A DNA stretch of 64,000 bases from Bemisia tabaci (taxonomy: Eukaryota; Arthropoda; Insecta; Hemiptera; Aleyrodidae), in contig NC_092797.1 of the NCBI RefSeq assembly GCF_918797505.1, positions 20,969,372 to 21,033,371 of the forward strand, given 5' to 3'. The position numbers and the translations under genes are program-made. Under the pieces are notes generated by a model. The model did not search any database. It worked only from the letters and a program-made list of their open reading frames with translations, and had not been told where the DNA came from. Shown here in pieces: positions 49,216 to 62,022 of the stretch (position 1 is the stretch's first letter; every line of letters starts with the position of its first letter).

Positions 49216-50152
49216 TCCCTGGTAAAAATTGGCGGTAGAATCTGTGTTCCAAAATACCATACACCTACAGCCGGCTGTTAGATTTCCAAAAGCCTCTATA
49301 GCCAGGAACACAATTTCTTATAGCCTTTTATAGCTAATGGCGATTAAGCAACAGCCTGGCGATAAAGTGATGCTAAACGTTACTAATTACAGATGCTATG
49401 ACTTAGTGAGTTTTTGGACTACCGCTCTCTTTTTGGGCCGTAGTATCTTGATTTTTTTTGCGAGGAGAGCTCCGTACTTTTGAAGGATGCCTGCCATTCC
49501 TGATATGTTGGAGCGCCTTCAATTTCGTATGATACTGTGCAATACCTCTGGTGTGAAATAGTTGCTTCATGCGCCGTGGTACACTGCGGAGCGGCGCGGC
49601 GGGCGGGCAGGCGGCGCGAAACGCGCATTGGCGCCTACAAACCTAACAGGGATACTTCACGCATTGCGCAATGCGTTAGGTTTGTAGGCGCCAGTGCGCC
49701 GCCGCTTAGGCTCTAATATTTAATCTCGTAGAGTCAGCATTTTTCAACTCATGACTTTGAAATGTTTGCACACTCTGTATGGATTATTCTCATTTTAATT
49801 GATGGAAAAAAATATGTAGTAAAGGAAAATATAATGTGCGTTTTGTAAATATTAAGGTGATTTCGTACAAACTTAAGGATTTACAAAGCACACAAATTTT
49901 TACACGATTTCTTATAGCTTTTTATAGCCGATGGCGAAAAAGCAACAGCCAGACGATAAAGTATAAAGCCCGGCGATAGGAACTATAGCCCGGCTGTATA
50001 ATTTTTTATCGCTTCGTGTAGCCCGGCCGTACGATTTTTTCCACTTTCTACAGCCAGCTATATGATTTTCTATCGCCTTCTTCAGTCGGCTATAAGAACT
50101 CCTATGCATGGTATTTTGAAACGCAGCTCCTATCGCCAATTTTTACCAGGGA
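49216..50152 (-). mobile_element. F6 large foldback element, copy 3, inside a hAT remnant
   Basis: TCCCTGGTAAAAATTGGC to GCCAATTTTTACCAGGGA, flanked by TA (49214-49215, 50153-50154). The flanks AGGCTA and TAGCCTATGTAGCC join into the AGGCTATAGCCTATGTAGC phrase of the CAGGGCCGG element (reverse of 12400-12420). The central palindrome has lost part of one arm (49630-49695). Confidence 0.85.
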
Positions 50153-50179
50153 TAGCCTATGTAGCCTATCGGCAAATCC
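50153..50179. mobile_element. Surviving end of a CAGGGCCGG hAT-like element
   Basis: TAGCCTATGTAGCCTATCGG then CAAATCCGGTCCTG matches the terminal 30 bases of the element at 12381. It was cut by the F6 insertion; its far end is not found. Confidence 0.65.
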
Positions 50180-53003
50180 GGTCCTGTCCGTAAGAAGATA
50201 GGCAGAGTCGAGGTTTACGAGGCACAAAGGTACAAAGGTACTGATGATAAAAGGGTCAAAAATGGTAAAGGGGGCGAGGGGCTAAAAGGGATAAATGGGG
50301 GGGAATGGGGGGAAATGGGGGGGGGGGGTAAAATGTGGGGATAAGGGGGGGGAGCACAGGGGAAATGTCTATGATCGTGAGGCACCCTAAGGTAAAAGCA
50401 CGATTTTCCACCAGATCAGGCAGCGCTTAGAACGGAGACCTGCGCCGCAAGTTGTAAGTCTCGCTCGCGCAAGAACATCTTGATTTCATTTTCATTGTCG
50501 TCGATTACCACTTAATCCCTCCTTTGCGACTCCACCGTCCACCATCACGCCTCCAACACAAACGCCGATTCGCCGCGACAACTCGCAACTTATTAACAGT
50601 TGCGTATTAAATTTCAAAAGGAAAATCGCGCCATCCTCGCCGCTGAGTCGCTGCCGCGCACCGATCAGAAATAATCAGATTTCCCGCCTACTTCACACGC
50701 GGATCTGGTGTTTTTTGCATGAGCTGGCAAATCGGATAAATAATGTTAGCCGTCTCATAGGCGAGGCGTCGACAAAGCTTGTAAGCTCATACTTACTCCG
50801 CTTGGTGAACTGATTTGTTATTTTTGATACTCATCTCATTTAAGAGACGGTTTATGTCTCCTCCAAGAGGCATGGAAAATAATATTCCATAGCTAAACTT
50901 CTAAACCACATACCTCAATCCTTTCATGTGCACGTATAATTTTCAGAGAGACAGCAAATCAGTGCATTAATTTGCATTTTTACAAAACGAATATGGAATC
51001 GTGAGACACTGAGACAACTAGAGAAAATTTCAAGCCGTATCGCATGATCCAAGTCCCTTCCAAGAAATGAAGTAAGCGCAACGCTTTGAAAGGTTTAACA
51101 GCATTTTTCAGAATTTATGAACAAAATGGACCTCTAAAAAGCGAGGCAAAAATGGAACTGGACTCCCTATTTTATTATTTATTTTTTCTTTATTATTTAC
51201 AATTCTACTTTGTAAAATCTTCTTCACTTTTTTTCTGGAGAATCTCTTGGAAAAATTTTATTAGGTCCAAACCTCAATTTAAGCACGTTTTGCTCTTCCG
51301 CTCTTTTTTTCTCTCTGTTTCGCCCTATACTTCAATAGATTTGGCTTAATCGATTCACTTCGATCAAAAAGGCGCAAGTGCAGAAAGACAATCTAACAAG
51401 CAAATTCCTTTAACAAGCTTAGTTCTAAGATTAAAATCTGCCAAATCGTCAGTGTTATCAATTTGTAAAACATAGAAAAATTGCGGAATTTTTGAGAAAT
51501 CTTGTACTGTTCGTGTTTTCTTTTTAAAAAAATGCATTCCTGGGCATTTTGTATTTGTTGTCCTCTCGTCTGTCTTATCTTTTGAGCACGGCTACGCCGC
51601 ACTCGGAGCTCAAGGATTCAAAAGCTTTAGAGCCTCCAGGCCACAACACATCAAATGGAGACGGTTGCGCGCGCCACCCAAAATTTTAAATTTAAGGAGA
51701 AGCAGAGGAGATACAGTCGAGAAAATAAACAATTCGAAAATTTTGAGTCCAAGTTCCACTGCAAACTCACAATATGAAAGCAACATAGCGAGTTGGTTGG
51801 CGAAAATCAGGAAATAATTTGAAAAATAGTGATAATCTCGGATGAAAGTTTTCTTTTACACAGAGAACTGCAAACTAAGCAAGAAAATTTATTTTGCCGA
51901 GTCGACCCGAAACAAAGTTGAAAACATAACAAGTCGAGTAAACAGTGACGCACGACATGAATTTTAGTACGTAGGCCAGTTCCTGGAACATGGGGGAGAC
52001 AGAATTGGAGAACGAGGGGCAGTGAATCGGAGGGGCGGGCGGGGAGGGAGAACAGTAGAAAACGCCACTTAACAAACAGCGCGGAGCAGTTTATGAACTG
52101 TACTTTGATTTCGCAAGTGCCATAAAAGCGGAGACAAACGCACTTAAGACTAATTTTCGCAAATTTTATAGCTCTCCGATCCTCAAACGTTTTGCTTGGA
52201 CTGTCAGAATGATTTAGTGCCGCTCTGCAGCAATGGGCAATTTGTCGCTTTGAACTGCGACATCTGTTTCGGTGAATGTCTAGGTCGCCTGGCGTTTCAT
52301 CTTAAATTGAAAGATTTTTGTTTTCTTTTTGCCCTTATAATGTTGCTCAGTCGTTACAGATTCTCCGGTTTGGATCTGCATCATAAGTTGAACGACATGT
52401 TAATGATACCCTGACGTATACGACCGAGACAGAACTGCTACACATATGAGGGGAGGGGGGTGGGGGCAAATTCGCAGAGGCATAATGTTGTTCGTTGCAC
52501 TGTTTGCGATGCAACGCAACGGTCGGAGCTCGGGTAAGAGACGAAAATCACTCCGGAGCTTATCACGTTTCGTTTAAAATTGCATCCATACTTACTAACA
52601 CGTTTACGTCATTTTAACACTAAAACTCACAGCTCAAATCACCTGATCGTGGTTGCACCGTAAACAGGAACACAACATAGGCAAGAGCTTAGAGGAGCAC
52701 CGTTGTTTTGTGTCAGACTTGAGGCTTCTAAATACGGCTAAAGAAGTTGTCTCCTGCAGGAAACGGATCACAGTTTTCCAAGATTCTTTTTGAAAAAGTG
52801 GTTTTGGGAACCCGAGTACAATTTCGGAAAAGTATTGCGAATGAATTATGTTGTACCTTAAAATGGCAAAATTTAATTAGAATTGAAACGCCACACTGTC
52901 GTAGTAATTTCAGCATGAATTGATGATTCGACCTTTTGCACCACAATTTTTGTGAAACTTGACTTTGCGTGGCCTCATTTTCGAGTGATTTTTTCCAACA
53001 GAT
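50180..53003. other. G-rich tract, then no recognisable gene
   Basis: 50271-50370 is a strongly G-rich tract with at least ten runs of three or more G, including one of 12 (50317-50328). Beyond it the DNA is AT-rich with short frames that I cannot assign. Confidence 0.4.
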
Positions 53004-53180
53004 CACTGAAAAATAAGAGGTAAGGGTTGTTGGATGATATGGACATTTCCAAATAATTGTGGCAATACCCCAATTAATTAGGTTAGGTTAGGTTAGGTTA
53101 CCCAAATTTTGCGGTACTACGACAATTAATTGGAAATGTCCATATCATCCAACAATTTGGGGTAATACCACAATTATAGG
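53004..53180. mobile_element. F10 foldback element containing a TTAGG tract
   Basis: CACTGAAAAATAAGAGG at 53004 opens the element. Arms TTGTTGGATGATATGGACAT and its inverse (ending about 53155) fold over a centre with TTAGG repeated 4.6 times (53078-53100). The right end is not clear. It is related to 37096-37298. Confidence 0.6.
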
Positions 53181-55101
53181 AGATAGTTCTTGACTTTTTC
53201 CCCCATGAACGTTATACAGTGTCCAAATTTAGTTCATCAAAGCCATCTATGAGAATTCAGTTATGATTGGACCGATGCAAATTATGCCTATGACCTTTAA
53301 TGACATCAATTCAAACAACATTAAGTGAATTTTCAGCGCCGCACACAGAGTTCCAGTTTAAAAGATTTGAATGGATGAAATTGATTCGCGTAAGGGTGGA
53401 GTACTACTACTAGAGTAATGTACTAAAGTTCTTCAATTGCGTCATCGAAGTTGAAGCTTTGTCAATTAAGAACATTAACCTATGATTTCTGAGTTATTCA
53501 TTGGTCATCGGTGCCGTATGACTGGCATTTTCGCTTCATTTTGAACTCTTGATCGTTTAGCAAGCGCATTACATGGTTCGCAATGTATGGAATCGCATAT
53601 GAACGGTTCGTGCAATCAATTTCTTTATCACAACAAGGGGAGATAAAAGTCCGAAAAATATGAAAAAAAGGCGTTTTCAAACCCAATTAAGTTGTTGAAT
53701 GTCATTTGTAAAGACACAAATTAGACAAAAAATATATATAAATTTACTTTCATGTTTGGAATGCGGTGCGGTAAGGTAAATTGTGCGACCACGTGCAACT
53801 CAACATGGTGCATAGTTGTCTGGCAGTTTGAATTACTTATTACATAAGGGAGGATGAACAGCTACAGAGATGCCATGTTACTTGCGCTTCCGAATATACG
53901 GCTAATAAATTGAGCACATTGAATAGGTCAGCTACGACTAAAATAGTTCTTTAGTTCAGTCTTGGAGTATACCATGGTTTTACCACTAAATACGTACAAT
54001 TTTGTTGTATGGCAAGACCCACGCTTAAATTATATGAAAAGCGTTTTTTTTTTACCAATAATTTTAACTTTTTTCAGCCATTACAAAGTTTTAGTAAAGC
54101 TGTAAAGAAATTGTGAACGGCTATAAAGAAATTTACTCTTAGCTTGCTAAAAGCGTTCGTGCTCATAGATTTAGTGCACTGCTGTATATTTAAAATTCAA
54201 AAAATAATTTCTTCCAAATTTTTAACTCATCATGTAATTTGCTTAAAATGATAAAATTAATGTAATGCGCAACTCCAATAAACCATTGGTAATTCACATG
54301 GTATACGTACTATGTGATTCCAAGTAGCCGCAAATCAGAATTCCAAACTGATCGAAGTATATGCGCTCATAATTTCCTTCGAGGATTTCTCATGAATCCT
54401 TAATGCGGAGGTTAAATTCTATTTATATGATGCACTGCGAGGCCTAAAGCTGAAAGTTTATTGTACTAGTTCGGAAACCATTCCATTCTAGAGCCTTTAA
54501 AGAAAGTAAATTCCCGTGAATTTGTCATGACTCAAGTGACATGAATCATGGATTCGTTCACCTACCCTGACTCTTGACCAATTGCAAACTGAAAATAAAT
54601 GCAATAAATCAAGCAAACTTTCACGTTTCAGTCCTCCATAAATTTACGGATAAAATATCTCAAGCATGTGCCATTATGTCCCAAGATATAGCATACCAGG
54701 GGAGAAAACTTGACATATTCAGCTGCACAATATAGGTCAGACTACAAAATGCTCAAGATTTTCAGTCTGCCGTCAGAGCTGTTTTGACATTTTCTTTTCG
54801 GCCCACCGCGAACTAGTTATGAGTTATGATGCTATTCCAATCAGGAGATGCGATGGCATGTAAAGAGATTACTTGCGTCTTTTAGCCAGCCGGAGCAAAG
54901 CCGCCAACTTAAAGGGAAAATACCCCTTCTTCACGTTCGCACTCAAAGTTTAAGAAAAAAAAAAAAAAACTACTATCTGTCATCCATGCTTCTTTACTAA
55001 TCCTTCGTAAACAACAAGGTGGAATAAAAAAAGAAAAAAATATAATATTCCTTTCAAAGATTTTCCGACGCTTCATACTTTTCGATGCATTGCTGCAAAA
55101 T
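53181..55101. other. No recognisable gene
   Basis: AT-rich, with no open frame or repeat I can support. Confidence 0.35.
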
Positions 55102-55240
55102 GGACAGCATTTTGCAATTTGGAACTATGAATTCTGGCTCTTTTGGAAAAACATTTATGTGCATAGGGAAACTTATGGCACGTATACCTTGTTTTTAAAT
55201 CGGGCTGGAATTTACAGTTCCAAATTGCAAAATGTAGCCC
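55102..55240. mobile_element. Short foldback element, GGACAGCATTTTGC ends
   Basis: GGACAGCATTTTGCAATTTG at 55102 pairs with CAAATTGCAAAATGTAGCCC ending at 55240, and continues through GGAACTATGAATTC against GAATTTACAGTTCC. 139 bp, non-coding. Confidence 0.72.
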
Positions 55241-55335
55241 AAATGTTTGACGCTCAAAAGATGAGCCGAGTATGAAATCGTGTGCCATATCAAGAGAAAA
55301 GACTTTAAAGGGTGGTAGGTTTACTCACTATCAAA

Positions 55336-55597
55336 TGGACCGTTTTGCAGAAAGGAACCAAGCGACGTCAGCTATTGCCAAATTTAACCGGGTAATCTAA
55401 TTTTTTTCAAAAGAACGTTTGTGCGGATTCCTTTGAAACTTTTAAGGAATTTGCTTTCCACTATGCAGAAATCTCACTGAAATTTGCACAAACATTCGCA
55501 TTTCGCACAACCATTTTCAATAGTAAAAAATTAAATTGCCCAATAAAATTTGGCAATAGGTGATGCGGCTTGGTCCTTTTCTGCTAAACGCGGTCCA
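55336..55597. mobile_element. F2 MITE, best-preserved copy
   Basis: TGGACCGTTTTGCAGAAAGG at the left and CTTTTCTGCTAAACGCGGTC then CA at the right. Inner arms pair TTGCCAAATTTAACCGGG with CCCAATAAAATTTGGCAA. 262 bp, non-coding. Confidence 0.82.
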
Positions 55598-55854
55598 AAT
55601 CTGGTTTTCTTCAAAATTCGATTAGAGAAAAAAATTGCGAAACACACATATTGTTATCTTAGATTACCAACCTCTTTGATGAGAAAATACATAGTTTTCT
55701 GGTAGAAATTTTTACATCGGTACGATTCGATTATCGAATCCGTTTGACCAAGCCACCACCCCGGTGGCAACTTGGCGAGGTTTCGGAATTCTTGATCGAC
55801 AAGCCGGGGGCTACCGAACCGATGCATCGCGCGTCGCCTCACTACTGCCGTGCT
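55598..55854. other. No recognisable gene
   Basis: A short stretch between two MITEs. Nothing supported; ACTA immediately before 55855 is part of the F1 duplication. Confidence 0.35.
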
Positions 55855-56095
55855 AAGGAAGAACGTCGTATGAACATTCGAGAGTTGCCAAATTTCCTTC
55901 GATAAAATGTTTATATTTTAGGAAAGTGATGAATGTTTTTCCTTTAAATTTTCAGAAACATTAGGTAAAATTGCCAACGGAATTATTTGAAAAATTGGGA
56001 GGAAAATATTCATTAATTTACTAGGAAATTCTCGTTTTATCAAACGAAATTTGGCAACGCCTGATGGTTCATACGGCGTTTTTCCTTAGCGGCAG
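55855..56095. mobile_element. F1 MITE, full length, ACTA duplication
   Basis: CTGCCGTGCTAAGGAAGAAC to CCTTAGCGGCAG (the right end lacks CA). Flanked by ACTA on both sides (55851-55854, 56096-56099), which with the copy at 24003 sets the duplication length at 4 bp. Confidence 0.87.
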
Positions 56096-56099
56096 ACTA

Positions 56100-56434
56100 C
56101 ATGTCGGCGTTTTCCGCGGCTGGCATTTGGACACTTGGATACGTTCTGCTTTGCGTCAATGGAGCCGAAGTCTCTGTGGCACCGTGCTCCAACTGGTTTG
56201 TCCGGCCGACCGAATTGTCAATATCCCGCTGGTGCTATTTAAAAGCTGGTGCATGAAGCAAGGTTGCAATGGTGAAATTACGTTACACATCCCAGTCGAG
56301 CGGTGCGAATGTTTCAATCACGACATCAAACACCACACGGATACGCGAAATTAATTCCCGCCTAACGGTATGGCTCGGATCTCCGGAGGAAGCGCACACA
56401 GGAGCAAAGCCCAGATCAAACGGATCAATCGGGC
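56100..56434. other. GC-richer segment without a recognised gene
   Basis: A plus-strand frame of up to 96 codons (56064-56354) includes HVGVFRGWHLDTWIRSALRQ. It starts inside the F1 element and I recognise no domain. Probably not a gene. Confidence 0.25.
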
Positions 56435-56588
56435 CAGTGTCGTGGCGTGCGTTGCGATCTATCGATTAATATGACATTTATACCTATGGAAGAGGATCGA
56501 TAAACAGGGTGTACCTTAATAATCGATTCTTTGCCATAGCTTTAAATGGGGAAATGTCGATAAATCGATCACTCACGCCTCGCCACCG
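56435..56588. mobile_element. hAT-like palindromic MITE, CAGTGTCGTGGCG ends
   Basis: CAGTGTCGTGGCGTGC at the left and CACGCCTCGCCACCG at the right, with ATCGAT-rich arms like those of 21502-21665. Flanks AATCGGGC and GATCGGGC agree at seven of eight bases, a worn 8-bp duplication. Confidence 0.82.
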
Positions 56589-57176
56589 GATCGGGCAGTC
56601 ATGTGACAAAATAGTATTTTGATCGTTTATGGTGGTTCATCACGATTTTTGACGTGGTCGTGCTGGCACACGTTGTATCGCATCGATTATGTAAAAAATC
56701 TTGTAAAATTTTGGATTTTAAGCCGAAAAAAGGACGATTGCCCCTGCGCATGCGCCTTAAGAATCAATCTAAAAACCAATAAACTGGAAAAATCTAGAGA
56801 AATAAAAGCAGAATCCTGTTCGGGAAAAACCTAGCATTCGATATTTTAAAGCATTCATTGCTTAGCGAATTTTGATTTTGCACTTATTATGACGTCACCT
56901 TTTGTCAATCGTTCTTAATTTATCCTTCGTTGATCGTATCATTGAGGAGGTGAACGAACCGGCAAATATTTTACTCATGGCTAAACACCGGTTGATAGGA
57001 GGAGAAGGGTAGAAGACGCGAAAAGCGATGATGCATTCCATAAAAATGTGAGTTCCTCTTCCTGAAGCTCACTGCACCACTGTGAGTTGGTCGAGTGCCG
57101 GCACACGGACTCGATGAGCCCCGAGCCAGAGATTTCGATTTTCAATGTCGACCTTCATTGATGATCTAAATTAATC

Positions 57177-57389
57177 ATGGAGATTTTATCGGTTCCGATC
57201 GCTATCTCCCGATTTGCTCATCGATTTACGAGACACGTCAAAGCGACACTGAGGTTCCATGGGATGCGACTCTTCCTCTCACTCGATTCGCCCTTAGCGA
57301 ATTATCCGATTCTTTTTCTCGTCTTCAGCGGACTCAAAATATCTTCTCTAATTTTTGCTACAGGATTGGTCGACTTAAACGTCTCTAAA
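57177..57389 (+). CDS. Candidate first coding exon, possible membrane protein
   Basis: An ATG with A at -3 and G at +4 opens 71 codons that end exactly in phase at a donor, TCTAAA|GTTAAG (GT at 57390). The predicted peptide has a basic N terminus, then GMRLFLSLDSPLANYPILFL and a hydrophobic segment (about residues 42-64, ISSLIFATGL). One membrane helix after an amphipathic start recalls the first exon of sterol-sensing or patched-like transporters, but the match is by eye and weak. The next exons are not found in the following 6 kb; an F1 element lies 250 bp downstream and would be intronic. It could be chance. Confidence 0.3.
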
Positions 57390-57639
57390 GTTAAGTGATG
57401 TTAGTAGTGAGCTGCATCTAGTATACATGAGAAAAAATACGGTTAAGGCACACTTGAACCTCATTCTTCGATGAGAACCTAAAATTTCTGATCCCTCCGT
57501 AAAAGCACTCATCCGCATTGAGAAATTTCTGACACATGCGTTGTTTCTAAATTAAGCCAAAAATTGTATTTTCTAATTTCAAAATGAAGTCCACTTAGTT
57601 TACTGCTAGATTCTGTAAGGGGCCGTCCATGAGTGACGT

Positions 57640-57894
57640 CTGCTGCTAAGGAAGAACGCCGTATGAGCCATCCGGCCCGGCGTTACCAAATTTCCTTCGA
57701 TAAACAACGATTTTCAGAAAAATTTGTGAATATTTCTCCTCTGATTTTTCGGAGAACTTTGTTCGAAATTTGATCTAAAAATTCTGAAAATTTCAAGAAA
57801 AAGTATTCATAACTTTCTCCAAAAATGGATATTCTCTTCGAGGAAATTTGGCAATATTCGCAAGCTCATACGGCGTTTTTCCTTAGCACGGCCG
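57640..57894. mobile_element. F1 MITE, full length
   Basis: CTGCTGCTAAGGAAGAACGC to CCTTAGCACGGCCG, 255 bp. It lies directly after GGGGCCGTCCATGAGTGACG, which resembles the terminus of another DNA element, so this may be a nested insertion. Flanks ACGT and TATG do not match. Confidence 0.75.
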
Positions 57895-60800
57895 TATGGA
57901 CCCGGAACTTTCAGCCTCTGAGCCCGGATAGTAGGCAGTATGTCCTGTATGACCCTTGAGTACGGCCTCTAAGGCTGAGTTTTTTTTTGCAGCGTAAAAT
58001 TGGTGAACAAACGATTAGATTCACTCATTTAATTACATACAAAATCAGGCTGCTGACTTCAGCCACCAACTCTGCCACTGATATGGCATTATGATACCTT
58101 TCAGAGGTTCAATTTTCCAACGAAATTGAAATTCAAAAATTATCGGTTGATTCAAAGATATATCGCACGGTTAAATACTATATCAATCAATATATCTTCA
58201 TTGGTAGCACCGGCGGTAGCTATGCGTATTTTTTTTAATTGTTTTAAATGTAATAGATTTCTTGTCTCAATGGAGAACCCCACTTCTGACATCACGCCTG
58301 AATCAATCAATAGCTCTATGTTGATCTAAGAATAAACGTCGTATGAGCAATTAAATGTTGTCAAACATCAACATGTCAGACATTGGAAACAGGCTCACCT
58401 GAAGTGAAGTCACACCCGGTTGCCTTTTTTTCTGTTCGGGCGTTCAAGTCCTTTTCCTAATACTTTCGACATTGGATGTGATAATGACAATAGCGTTAAC
58501 GTAGGAGGTAATTTACACCCAGAATTCCGGTTTTTACCTATATCAAACTATTAAAGATACAATGTGGCTGAAAAATTAGTGACACCTCAAGGTCACTTGT
58601 TCAGATATCCCTCTAGAGTTCCGTCTGAAGTGTGAGTAGACTTTATTTTATACCAGACCCGCCCTCCGTCTCATGTATTTCTTCTCGATTCACGCATTTA
58701 CCTCTAATGTGTTTTTTTTATTATTATATATATTAATATTATTATTCAGTACTTATCTTTATTTATTTTTGGATTATAAATGAAAGTGATGCACAAAATA
58801 TGATTTAAAAGACCAGCTGCAGTGGATCATAACTTAAATATTATTAATGACTTTGCGACCAGCTAATAAGCATTTTACGGAGGGATATTTCAGCATGAAA
58901 TATTTATCTTTCAGAGAAAGTTTATTGGGCACCCAATAGTATGGAGTTTGTTTGAGATCTTTATTTCGTAGTCAGCGGAGCGTGGCTATTGGCTATTAAA
59001 CACGATCTTTCATGGAAGTGTGCGATAACTTTTTGAATCTTCGATGGTACGAGGATATAATACCTTGGCAACGTTCGATCCAACCGCAAAACCCCATAAT
59101 CTTCGTAAGAACTCTTTGTTACTTTTGCACTTTCTCTCTTTCAGACTTTTACGTCTCCCTCGCTGAGTAATCAGTAATTTTTTACGAGCATTACAGCGTA
59201 ATGTTTTCATTATGCTCGCAGGTTCTGATATCTTCTTCTCTCCGAGCCATCTTTCACATCAGCGAGGAAGTTTATCCAAGAGTATATTCTTTTCTCATGT
59301 AACAACAGATTAATATTTCTCCATTCATTTAATCAATGATCAGGGACCACAGTTTAAGAGAGATGAAGGAAGAGGGGGGTGGGAACAAGTTTACTCCATC
59401 GGTGCATGATTCGTGAATTAAGTATGGGGCGTCAATAAATTACGTAACGCACTTTTCCGGAATTTTTGACGTCATTTTACTTTCTTAAAGAGAAATTGTT
59501 GGTTAAATCAGTTCGAAAATTTAACTGACTTTGATAGGCAGCATAAAGAAAATTTAGGAAAATTTTCGGACAGTTGCGTTGAGCAATTTCTCCTCGAAAA
59601 ATAAAATGGCGGTGGAAATTTTTAAACGTCGCATTGCGCTTTTGATATACTTTGGCCGAATGGTGACGATTTATGGTCGGCCCCAAGGTATGTCAAATTC
59701 AAACCGTGTATTTTGCCGATTTCATGGAAGATTCTCTGAAGCCCACCCTGCAGAATCCAACTTAAATGAAACCACCGCATTGAATTAAAAACACATTACT
59801 GCGAAAAAATTATTCGTTTATCGAGAGGATCTACAACTCTGCACAGCGGTCGGCTTATCCGCACTCGAATAAAGCGCGGCTGTCAATAACTTCATAGGAA
59901 GGAGCGGTCATTTTTTCAGCATTTTATCACTCGCCGGTGCTGTATTGACAAGAGAACAAATTTGTGCTGTCAACGCGCCACAAGAAAAATTCTAATGGAC
60001 ACATCAAACTAATTTTTCTTCCTGACACCGACAAGAAAAGCCTTCTGTAGCGAGTGTTGCGCGTAAAAAATAAACCACACGACGAATCCATTAACACTCG
60101 ACGGTGCGCCACGGTAACCTACTTCGCAAGTGTAAGCTCCCCGATCATTTGCATACTACTTAATCTCAAATAAACGCCCGTTTACCTCTTATTTCTCCGG
60201 TGTAATCGATTATCGGCTAACCTCGAAAACTCAATGTTCATGGGTTAGTCATATTCATAATTTTTTACACATTGATCACGCGAACGTGATGCGGGGGGTT
60301 GACAAGGCGAAGGAGTGAGGGAGGAGGCTTCAGAGGGAGTAAAGAGGAGGAGGAGGAGAGAGAGAGAGAGAAGGAGAACGAAGGGGAGCAAGAGACAGAT
60401 ACACATAGTTAGCGCAAACAAATCGTGTTGGCCTGTTGACGACCACCTTTGCACCTGGAGCTTTTATCGATAAGTTCAAACTTGTGTCAGATTTGTTTCC
60501 CTGGTGATTCGTCTTGGTGGCGCAAACCTTTTTTACCAGTGACCATTAATTGGTGTTTCATTATCGCTTCGGACCTGTCTATAAATTGTGAAATCTCGGA
60601 ACTTCTGAATTACACATCTACTGAGTATCAGCCGAGGGCATTTTCTCAAGGAGAAGAGAAATGGGAGGAATATCAAAAGATTGCCCTGTAACCATTATGA
60701 TTTTTTCTCGAGCAAAGTTACAAATTGGAGCACTCAATTGAATTCTTGAATCCTGCTGAAGATGTTAAATTGGACCACTCCAATTTCGCCCAATTTGTAT

Positions 60801-61999
60801 CATGCCCCGAAGAGGAAAGTGCCTGACTCTATTTCAGTCATTTCGAAGTAGCACAGCGATAATCTCGGAATGGCCCCTATTTGATTCCGATGTAAATGCC
60901 AATTTTGGATTTCAATAACTCAGAACCGGCATTAAACAGATGTTCTTGTAGTACAGGACTGTTATTCGTGAACTCCAAAATAGACTGTGGAACTAAAAAA
61001 CAACAAATCCTTCATGTTGTTTCAAAAATGTGAGTGAGAGCACTCTTTACTCTCCGATTATAATATGTGCTTTTTCGAAAAAGGAGTCATTTTAAAAATG
61101 TTAATGGTGTTCGCAATGATCATTGGTTGGAATCAGCACTATGGTTCTATCCATAACCAACAATTTAAGAGCAATTTTCTTCTTTTAACTCTTTTACCTC
61201 TGAAACTATAACTGCCTCTGAAGTCTATTTTTTATTCTTTCATTCAAATGACAATCAAAAATTACCAGAAATCTGGAAAAATTTCGAATTATTTAAATGT
61301 TCCAAAAAATCCGGATTCTCTCGCGATATTCCAGGAAAATGTTGAATCGGACATCATTTTAATTATCTATATAAAAGACAGGTAAAGATTTCGGGTATAA
61401 GAAACCTAGGGGAACTTATATGATTTTTTTAGGGTGCTCTTTACAGTCCCATTCATTAATATATTCCGAGAAACTCCAAATTCTTTCCAGTAATTCCAGG
61501 AACATCTTTAGGAAAGTATTGAAATTCCTGAAGGAGGAATTCTGGTCTGAATTCGAAAAGTTTCTAAACAATCTGATATTCAGAATTAAAAGTGGATTGC
61601 ATATTTGCTTATTGGCGGATAACATTTTTTATTTTGCACTTAGATGCGTAGGTTCACGTCCATGACGGAGTCGCGTTTAACTAGATGGAGGTGTCACAAA
61701 AGAATCACGAATAGAACGTCATGTCCATTGACAGCTCATCGATAAATCAGGGAATTAGCCGATGTTAGTCCTGTTAAGAATCAGGCCTCCCGGAAAATCA
61801 CAAACAAAGGGGAGAATAAGAAAAATTAAATTCCGCAAGGACAGCATAGTACAGACCGACAGCTCGAGGTAAAACCTGGCGAAAAGCAAATAAATATGTT
61901 GAGTAATGAGTTTAAGTACTTTATTATAAGCAAATGCCAAACGGAAAATATGAAAATAAGTGTGTGTATGTGTGAGTGTGCGTAGAAGGAGGTTCGTAG
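57895..61999. other. Mostly unassigned DNA, about 4 kb
   Basis: 57895-57995 resembles the right arm of the CACTGAAAAA element at 39121 (GAGCCCGGA, GAGTTTTTTTTTGCAGCG). 60330-60380 is a purine tract (GAGGAGGAGGAGAGAGAGAG). 61960-61980 is GT-rich. No gene recognised. Confidence 0.35.
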
Positions 62000-62022
62000 G
62001 TTCTCGATAAAAGTCGGATTAC

